From Sporobolomyces roseus (taxonomy: Eukaryota > Basidiomycota > Microbotryomycetes > Sporidiobolales > Sporidiobolaceae): a stretch of DNA of 64,000 nt. Below are positions 58,246 through 64,000 of the stretch, piece after piece. The translations under genes were made by a program, and so were the position numbers. Position 1 is the first letter of the stretch. Each line of letters starts with the position of its first letter. The stretch covers positions 868,001 to 932,000 of the forward strand of contig JADILM010000006.1 of assembly GCA_016617785.1 (NCBI GenBank), given 5' to 3'. The notes below the pieces were generated by a model. The model ran no database searches. It was not told where the DNA came from and saw only the letters and a program-made list of their open reading frames with translations.

Positions 58246-59019
58246 CTAGACCGACGCTCCTCCACCTCCACCACAACATCCCGTCACAACTGGCGATTCC
58301 TCTCCCTCTACCGGTTTCCGACTTCTCCTCCTTCTTCTAACTCCCTCATTTCCTGTAGCGCTTCCCCCTTCCTTTGGCCCTCTCATGACTCGTGCATCTT
58401 TCGGTTGTTTGATCGTATCGTTATCGCCTCGTTCTGTTTCCTCCGTAATCCTCAGAGCTGTGAGAATGGCAAGTTCAGTAAAGCGAAGATGTCAGTTCCA
58501 TCGTTATTATCGTTTCCGAGACCCTCATTGTGAACTCACCGTAATTCCCATCTTCCGTCCGTCTACCCTGTACGACGTTCCTCCTCAAATAAACGGCAAT
58601 CTCCCTCGCAGCCTCGATATGTTGATCCACTTTCTCACTCGTCAATTCCGAACTCTCCGGCTTGAGATCTGGAAGTTTGAACGACGAATCGTCGGTAGGG
58701 AATGGAGATTGGGTTGCAGAGGCAGAAGGGATGAATCGATTGAATAAAACTCGAGTTTGAAGGTGAGCCGCTACAAACGGTTCCCTGCCTCGATCAGCTC
58801 TAGAGTTGGTGGGATATGAAGTGAAGGTGAGCGTACATTTCAAAGCTAGGTCATCGCCTTTGAAGGTGAAGCGTTGTGCCCGTAAGAGTGCCTAGAAGAT
58901 GGCGAAAGATGAAAGGATCAGCTTTCCGCCTATCGAACATTGGAAGGTAGAAGTTAGGACTCACTCGGTAAGCAGAAGCAGCTCGAGCGCATTGGATAGG
59001 TGTCAGAGTCAAAGGCATG
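58246..59019 (-). CDS. MZM1: Mzm1-like LYR protein, complex III assembly factor
   Basis: Four exons. The start MPLTLTPIQCARAASAYRAL carries the LYR-type A(Y)R helix; ALLRAQRFTFKGDDLALK follows, then AAHLQTRVLFNRF. A conserved EKVDQHIEAAREIAVYLRRN, VVQGRRTEDGNYLRITEETE and RGDNDTIKQPK end the family region, followed by a Gly-rich tail. Mzm1 (LYRM7 in animals) escorts the Rieske protein in the mitochondrial matrix. The LRITEETERGDND end is typical of fungal Mzm1. The tail ends at a TAG at 58246-58248. Same strand as and upstream of HAT1, so not a shared promoter. Confidence 0.83.
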
Positions 59020-59129
59020 GTTGTGAAGAGAGGTGAAAGGAATCTCGCTGAACAATGTTCGTTTCCTCTCTCTCCCCCACCACTCTCTCATAATCGAATA
59101 CTGACTCGCTTTCGCCTTACTGCTTGGCT

Positions 59130-61790
59130 ATGGATTTCGAACAAACAGGTGTGCTCCTCCCTCTCGTCTTCCTCTCTCCTCTTATCGCTAATCCCTCATG
59201 TTTCTCTCTACAGGACCTTCTCGTCAGCAACCCCGAGACTCCCTTGAAACTACACCGAAGTCCAAATCGAAACCGATTCTCCCAACGACTTCGGCGCCGC
59301 TTCCCTCTCTCACGATTTCTTCGAATCTTCTTGCCAAAACCCTCCCAACTGGACAGCCATCCACAACTCTTCGCTCTCATAATCGAGCATCTCGCTGGAA
59401 ATGAAATACTTCCTTTTGGAGCCTTCAGTACTGCCGAGATATATGAAGTAAGGAGGTTGCGATCCAAGAATTTGCGAAAGGATGCAGATTATTTCGGACT
59501 TGAAGCTCGTGCAAGTTGGCGAATACGGATGGTCTCGAGATCTCGTATAGTGGGTATGGAAGGGAAACATCTTTTATCGATATCGAGATGTCCAGAGTAC
59601 GGTCAGTGTAGCTTCTCCAAACACCAGCCACTCGAGAAAAGCTTCGCTGACTTGTCTTCAACCGAATAGGCTGATCTTACAGCGGGAGGAGGATGGGTCA
59701 ACAAGCACCTCTAAGTATCCTTCTCAAGGTATTTCCGGAGTACCCCGCTGCCGAAACTCTTCTCGACGCCGTAGATCTTCACCTCCAACCAATGTGGATC
59801 GATCGTCTCCATTCGGTTACGATCATCGGCAAGGCGATCACCGGTCCTATGCTCTGCAGCATATTCATTCAAGAAGGTCTGGATCGGTGCTCATTCGGCT
59901 CGGTGGAAGGATCTAGCGAACGTTCAGCCGCTCGCCGTGTTAGAAGAGGACGGAATCTGGCGGGAGCTCGAGCTTGGGAACGGTCGTACCGTCGATCGAA
60001 CTCTTTCGCGGACGAGCTGTTATTCTCTATAGAAGTGAATGGATGGTCAGAAGGGACTCCAAGTTTGGTCGAAAGCGTGGTCAGTATTTACGAGTAAGGG
60101 TCGTTTCGAACGATTGAGGAACGTGCTTCGGAATGGTAGCAGGCGATCAAGGTGCGTCCTCTCTTCTCCTTTCAGTTCGTCCGTCACCGATAGCTCGAAC
60201 TCATTGCCCTCAATTGCGTAGGCCATCGATTCGAAACCTTGAATGCTCTACTCTCGAATCAACCCTTTTCTTCGGACTCCTCGACGATGACCCTCTCACT
60301 CTTCATTTCTTATTCATATCCACCTCGTACCCCGATTGCTCTGCAATTCCCACTTCGATTCGTTCTTCTCGTATTCGCAGATTTCGCACAACCGTTTCTT
60401 TCGCCTTTCTCAGCTTTGGTCGTATTCGCCCGCCTCACAACGTCCTCGATCTACACTCGACCCTCACTACTCTTGAATCTCGATGCCGATGTCTATCAAG
60501 CGAGAACGATCGAGAGGGTCCTGTCTTTCGAGCAAATTCGAGGAATCGTCGCTCAGACTCTCATGGATGGATCAGGCTGCACCCTCCTTTCTATCGGACC
60601 CTTCTTTATCTCGATACTACCCTCTCTCTCGCATGCCCCTGGCCTCGCTCGTTCTGCGGAAAGAATCGCTTGTTCGAAACGAAAACTTCCGCTCTGACCC
60701 TGTCGTCGAAATCTGCTCAGCGAGACCCCCGATTCCTCCTCGTCTCATTCTGCGTGGGGTGCCAATCGATCGAGGGTGGACCTTTCGAGGGTACGTCTCA
60801 TTCTCGTTCCCCTCCTTTCCCATTTCCCTTCGACCAAATAACTCATTCAAATCTCGCCTCTGCAGGAAAGTTCCGCACCCTGTTTTCTCGTCTTCGAATG
60901 CTCTAGAGACTCGTTCGTTCGGACATGATCGAAAACGAAACGGTTGAGTTTAATTTACCATTGAGACGAAGATGCTCACCCTTTGAGCTTGAGAGACAGG
61001 TTTCACCTCCTTTCGCAGATCCGTCCGAAGTGTGCGAACTTGCTCTCTATCAGATCGACGAAGCAGTTGAAAGGAGCTGAATCCGTTCGAGCTTGGTGAA
61101 CCAGTTTCAAGTAGATCGCAACGTACGTTTCAACGGAAGTTTTTCTCCAACGAATCAACTCTTCCTCCCGTCTTCGACGGTTCGACCAGTCGTCGACGAG
61201 CCCCAAGACTCGCTCGAACGTTTCAGATTCTTACCAAGCTCTATCAAAGGTGCAAAGGAAACGTGCGAGACCGTTCAATGAGGAGAAGCTCTGGCTCACG
61301 ACGTTTTCGCAAGTTCTCGCTTTCAACGGATCTCATCGAGGTGGACCTCCGCTATGAGACTGCCGCATCGTTGTGGTGTGCTGAGAATCGAGCGGCTTGG
61401 ACTGTTGAGTCCCTTCAGAAGGGAGAAAAGGAGTTCGAGTCATTGTCTCGTAAAGGTTTCGTCCCTTCCAACTTTTCTTGACTCTCGATACGAGGTCTTC
61501 GGATTGTCGCTGACAGCTTATCTCGGTTCCTCGACAAGTAATTACAGAGTGCGAGACACAAACAAACAAGGTGAATCCCCTCCGGTCTTCCTATCAATCC
61601 CTTGCGATTTCACACTGAAATCTCCCTTTCGTCTGAGTGGAACAGATCGCTCGTTGCGCTTCCGAGAGTCAAATCGCAAGACCGTCGTCAAAACGTATCT
61701 CCGACCTCGAAGATACTGTCCACAGATGTCTTCGCAGGGCGCCTCCCCCCGCGTTATCGTTTTCGCGAGACTATAAATTCGTTTCGTTTC
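59130..61790 (+). other. Unresolved region: possible decayed or highly intron-broken gene
   Basis: An ATG at 59130 (MDFEQT) is followed by a clear GT...AG intron (about 59149-59216) and a Ser/Thr/Pro-rich frame GPSRQQPRDSLETTPKSKSK ... SHNRASRWK, ending in TGA. Past that, protein-like pieces continue in other frames: MKYFLLEPSVLPRYMK; IISDLKLVQVGEYGWSRDLV, stop, WVWKGNIFYRYRDVQST; then KKVWIGAHSARWKDLANVQP, LAVLEEDGIWRELELG. Joining them needs frameshifts or unusual splicing, and stops interrupt. From 60.1 to 60.9 kb three frames are open at once (longest 257 codons), so openness alone proves little. I could not build a gene and recognise no family. Confidence 0.35.
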
Positions 61791-61909
61791 CTTCTCCTCT
61801 CTCTTCTTCTCTTCACTCTACCCTGACTACAATCTCTTCGTATCATACACTCTCAGAACTCTCACACTTTCGACTCGCCGTCAATCTCCTCTCTCCCTTG
61901 ATCTCGACA

Positions 61910-62652
61910 ATGCGCTCAAACCTCTTCATCGCTCTCTTCGCTCTCCTCTTCGCTGCACTCGTAGCTGCCAACCCCGACGCTGAACCTGAAGCTGAACCTG
62001 GAAGGAGCGGTGCTCGCTGTGGAGGTCGAGTCCTCGGTCACTGCCCTCGAGGATCTTCCTGCTCGAAAGGTAAAAATAAGCAATACTCCTGCAAGCCCAT
62101 GTGAGTCTTACCCCTCCATCTCTTTTGTGCTTCAAGCCCTTCTGACATCATCCTCATCGTCGCTAGCGCAAGGGCTGCTGGTCCCTCCGGTTCTCGTCGT
62201 CCTTCGGTCAAGCGCAACCTCTCATCGTGCGAAGGTGGAAAAGTCGCTTGCCCCGTTCCCGGTCTCCTTCACGGCTTCGAATGCGTCGATGTAACGACTG
62301 ACCTAGAGCAATGTGGAGACTGTCAAGGTGAGTAGTCGTTACTTTCTCTCCTCCTCACCCTCTCACTCTTTCTCCTCCTTCCTCTCCTCATTTCCTTTCG
62401 CTGACTTTCTCCCTCGCCCTCCTCTCTCTCAGTTCTAGGCGGTGTCGATTGCTCAGCGCTCCCAGGTGTCGCCGGTGTCGCATGCGGTTCGTCCTTCTCT
62501 CCTTACAATCATTCTCTAACGCTTTCATCGCTGATTCTCTTCCCTCGATAGTCAACGGTTTCTGCCGTGTCGAAGGTTGCGGTCAAGGTTTCATCTACGA
62601 CTTCAGGAAACGTTCTTGCACTCCCAACACTTTCTGGCAACAGAAAGAGTGA
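61910..62652 (+). CDS. Secreted Cys-rich protein, basidiomycete priA/CPL1 family
   Basis: A signal peptide (MRSNLFIALFALLFAALVAA) is followed by an acidic propeptide-like NPDAEPEAEPG and a Cys-rich domain in four exons: RCGGRVLGHCPRGSSCSKGK, CKPIARAAG, LSSCEGGKVACPVPGLLHGF, ECVDVTTDLEQCGDCQ, VDCSALPGVAGVACVNGFCR and CGQGFIYDFRKRSCTPNTFW. The pattern DLExCGxC ... DCxxxPGVxxVxCxxGxC is that of priA/CPL1-type proteins, made mainly by basidiomycetes. Cryptococcus CPL1 is a secreted factor in host interaction; the mushroom priA is a developmental protein. Here the role is unknown. The ATG at 61910 is chosen over a longer open frame because it gives the signal peptide. Introns were placed at GT...AG sites keeping the Cys pattern. 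Confidence 0.85.
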
Positions 62653-63922
62653 TTCTTCATTCACTCCCGTCGTCAACGCTCAAACTGGTTCTTTTCTCCT
62701 GCCCTGTATCTCCGGTTCTCACTCTTTGTTTGACTCTTTTTCTAACCTTTCACGGACGTTACGATTCCTCTCAATCCGAATCGTAAATGGTGCCGTCTTG
62801 TCCTTTTCATCTCACGATTTTTCAACTTTCGAACACTTGTAGCCTCTCTTTTGACCTTTTTATCTTTTTTTGCTTTATCATCTTGTTTCTGCTTCAGAGC
62901 GACAGAACCAGACTTGACAACTCTGTTCTTTTTCTTCGCTGCAAGTGAGTTTGCCCTTGCCCTTCTTCCCGAATCCTCTCCTTTCTGTTTCGAGAGAGCA
63001 AGCGAGATCTTTTGATCGTTTCAACATAACTCTACAGAGTATGAGCGACTACATTACGAGGGTTTTCCATCGACTGTTCATCCTGATTCTCCCAAACTCC
63101 TCCACGCACCGACTTCGACTATTCAGCGGCGAGTAAGGTCTCAAAACTCGTTCGCCTCTCCACTCAAACAATCCATTACGCAAAGGGTCTATCGAGATAC
63201 CCCTCGGAAACGTATGGGTCGATTCTGGAGGTCGATTCGAGGGAAGGGCGAGGGACGAGACGACGATCTGGACGAACTGGACGATTCGAGGGAAGCCAAG
63301 CTTGAGCTCGAGAACGGGAAGAAGGTGGGATTGTGAGAGGGCGCTGGGGAAAAGAAGGCAGGGGTCGGATCTATTGGGAAAGGCAGAGAGAGTGAGCGCT
63401 GCTTCGGTAGAGAGGGGGAGAGGGGAAAAAGTGGACTTGCGAGAGGAGGACTAGGGGGTCGAGAATAGCTTGAGGGTTTCGGCTTTGAGCTGAGGGGTCG
63501 AGAAGTACTCGTGGACATTGTAGAGTACCGCTCGTTAATGGGAAGTGAGCAGAGCAAGGAAGGGAACGGGGGGAGAGAGGGATTTGTCGGTCGGAGTCCG
63601 TGTTTGAAGGCCAGCTAATCAGTTCAACCTGCGACTGAGTCATCATGAGATGAGCAGTTCTCCATCACAGCTTGACCATCGGCTTAGAGCTGTGTTTGAG
63701 GTCGAGGAGGAGGAGTAGGAACTGGAAGAATTAAACGACGTCATTGAAGCTGAGGAGGAGCTGGACAGAAGCAGCAGAGCTGACTTGAGAGGTCGAGCAC
63801 AGTCTCTTATCTACTAGAGGCTGAGCATCGAACAAATGCATGAAAGTAAGAGACCCAGCCATCCAAAACTGCGAGAAACGGGTTTTCATCTCTTTCCTCT
63901 TCTCCCACTTCACCTTCCCACT
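62653..63922. other. Interval with no well-supported gene
   Basis: The first ~400 bp after the Cys-rich gene are T-rich (3' UTR-like). A minus-strand Ser/Pro-rich frame lies at 63189-63518. Apart from that only short unsupported frames are seen, and the rest is presumably promoter of the gene starting at 63923. Confidence 0.45.
63189..63518 (-). CDS. Doubtful Ser/Pro-rich open frame
   Basis: It starts MSTSTSRPLSSKPKPSSYSR and is almost wholly Ser, Pro, Leu and Phe, ending IDLQNRPIRFRGVSR. Such composition arises easily in this CT-rich genome. No family, no clear splice sites. Listed for completeness. Confidence 0.2.
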   Translation of the reverse strand: MSTSTSRPLSSKPKPSSYSRPPSPPLASPLFPLSPSLPKQRSLSLPFPIDPTPAFFSPAPSHNPTFFPFSSSSLASLESSSSSRSSSRPSPFPRIDLQNRPIRFRGVSR

Positions 63923-64000
63923 ATGGGTCTCTTCTCCAAACTGAAATCCGTCAAACAAAGCTCCACGAACCCCTCGGCTTCCTCCTCAGCTCCCCCAGCT
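63923..64000 (+). CDS. Start of an unknown gene, cut by the window end
   Basis: ATG at 63923 opens MGLFSKLKSVKQSSTNPSAS and stays open to the last base. A Gly-2 and basic Ser-rich start could be myristoylated. Only 26 codons are seen, so no family can be given. Confidence 0.4.
   Translation, partial: MGLFSKLKSVKQSSTNPSASSSAPPA

Noticed and set aside
60133..60906. 257-codon open frame
   Set aside because: Two other frames on the same strand are open over most of the same stretch, with Ser/Arg/Pro-rich translations and no recognisable motif. Openness alone does not support a gene.
59130..61790. Repeat-induced point mutation as the cause of the stops
   Set aside because: Stops could come from C-to-T changes (CGA, CAA, CAG), but no second copy of this sequence is in the window and base content is not visibly skewed to AT.

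Overview
This window is nuclear DNA from a fungus, most likely a basidiomycete yeast or related form. The reasons are dense short genes on both strands and many 45-90 nt pyrimidine-rich introns with CTGAC/CTGAT-like branch sites close to the 3' AG. There are fungal-type genes (Rrn6-like, Bub2/Cdc16, Sip5, Mzm1, PQ-loop vacuolar transporter) and a secreted Cys-rich protein of the basidiomycete priA/CPL1 type. I could not place it to species. Gene structures were spliced by eye, so exon edges are approximate, but for most genes the joined protein follows a known family from end to end.

Layout. 0-12.8 kb: 3' part of a BTB gene, a C-terminal relic of a Fal1/eIF4A3-type helicase, CCDC12/Cwf18, SF3B3/Rse1, a GT10 fucosyltransferase, a poorly resolved 1-kb stretch, RBM22/Slt11 and FRG1. 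12.86-16.34 kb: a three-gene block (OB-fold protein, Nudix hydrolase, coiled-coil protein). 16.5-32.3 kb: LUC7, a KDM5-type demethylase, mitochondrial tRNA 2-thiouridylase, a mitochondrial carrier, an Rrn6-like Pol I factor and Bub2. 32.56-36.05 kb: the same three-gene block again, inverted and roughly 90% identical. 36.2-59 kb: AP endonuclease, a C2H2 factor, Rfc2, CAF-1 large subunit, a PQ-loop transporter, ER Hsp40 (Scj1), an SDR, Sip5, Hat1 and Mzm1. 59-64 kb: an unresolved possibly decayed gene, the CPL1/priA-like secreted protein, and the first codons of a gene running off the end.

Themes. Spliceosome-linked genes are frequent in the first 18 kb (CCDC12, SF3B3, RBM22, LUC7, plus FRG1 and the Fal1 relic). 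Replication and chromatin genes are frequent later (AP endonuclease, Rfc2, CAF-1, Hat1, and KDM5 further left). Rfc2 and CAF-1 are divergent across 138 bp carrying an MCB-like ACGCGT. The most notable structural feature is the pair of inverted ~3.5-kb duplications around a 16-kb interval, with all six duplicated genes apparently still open. I saw no transposon, rRNA, tRNA, CRISPR array or viral gene.
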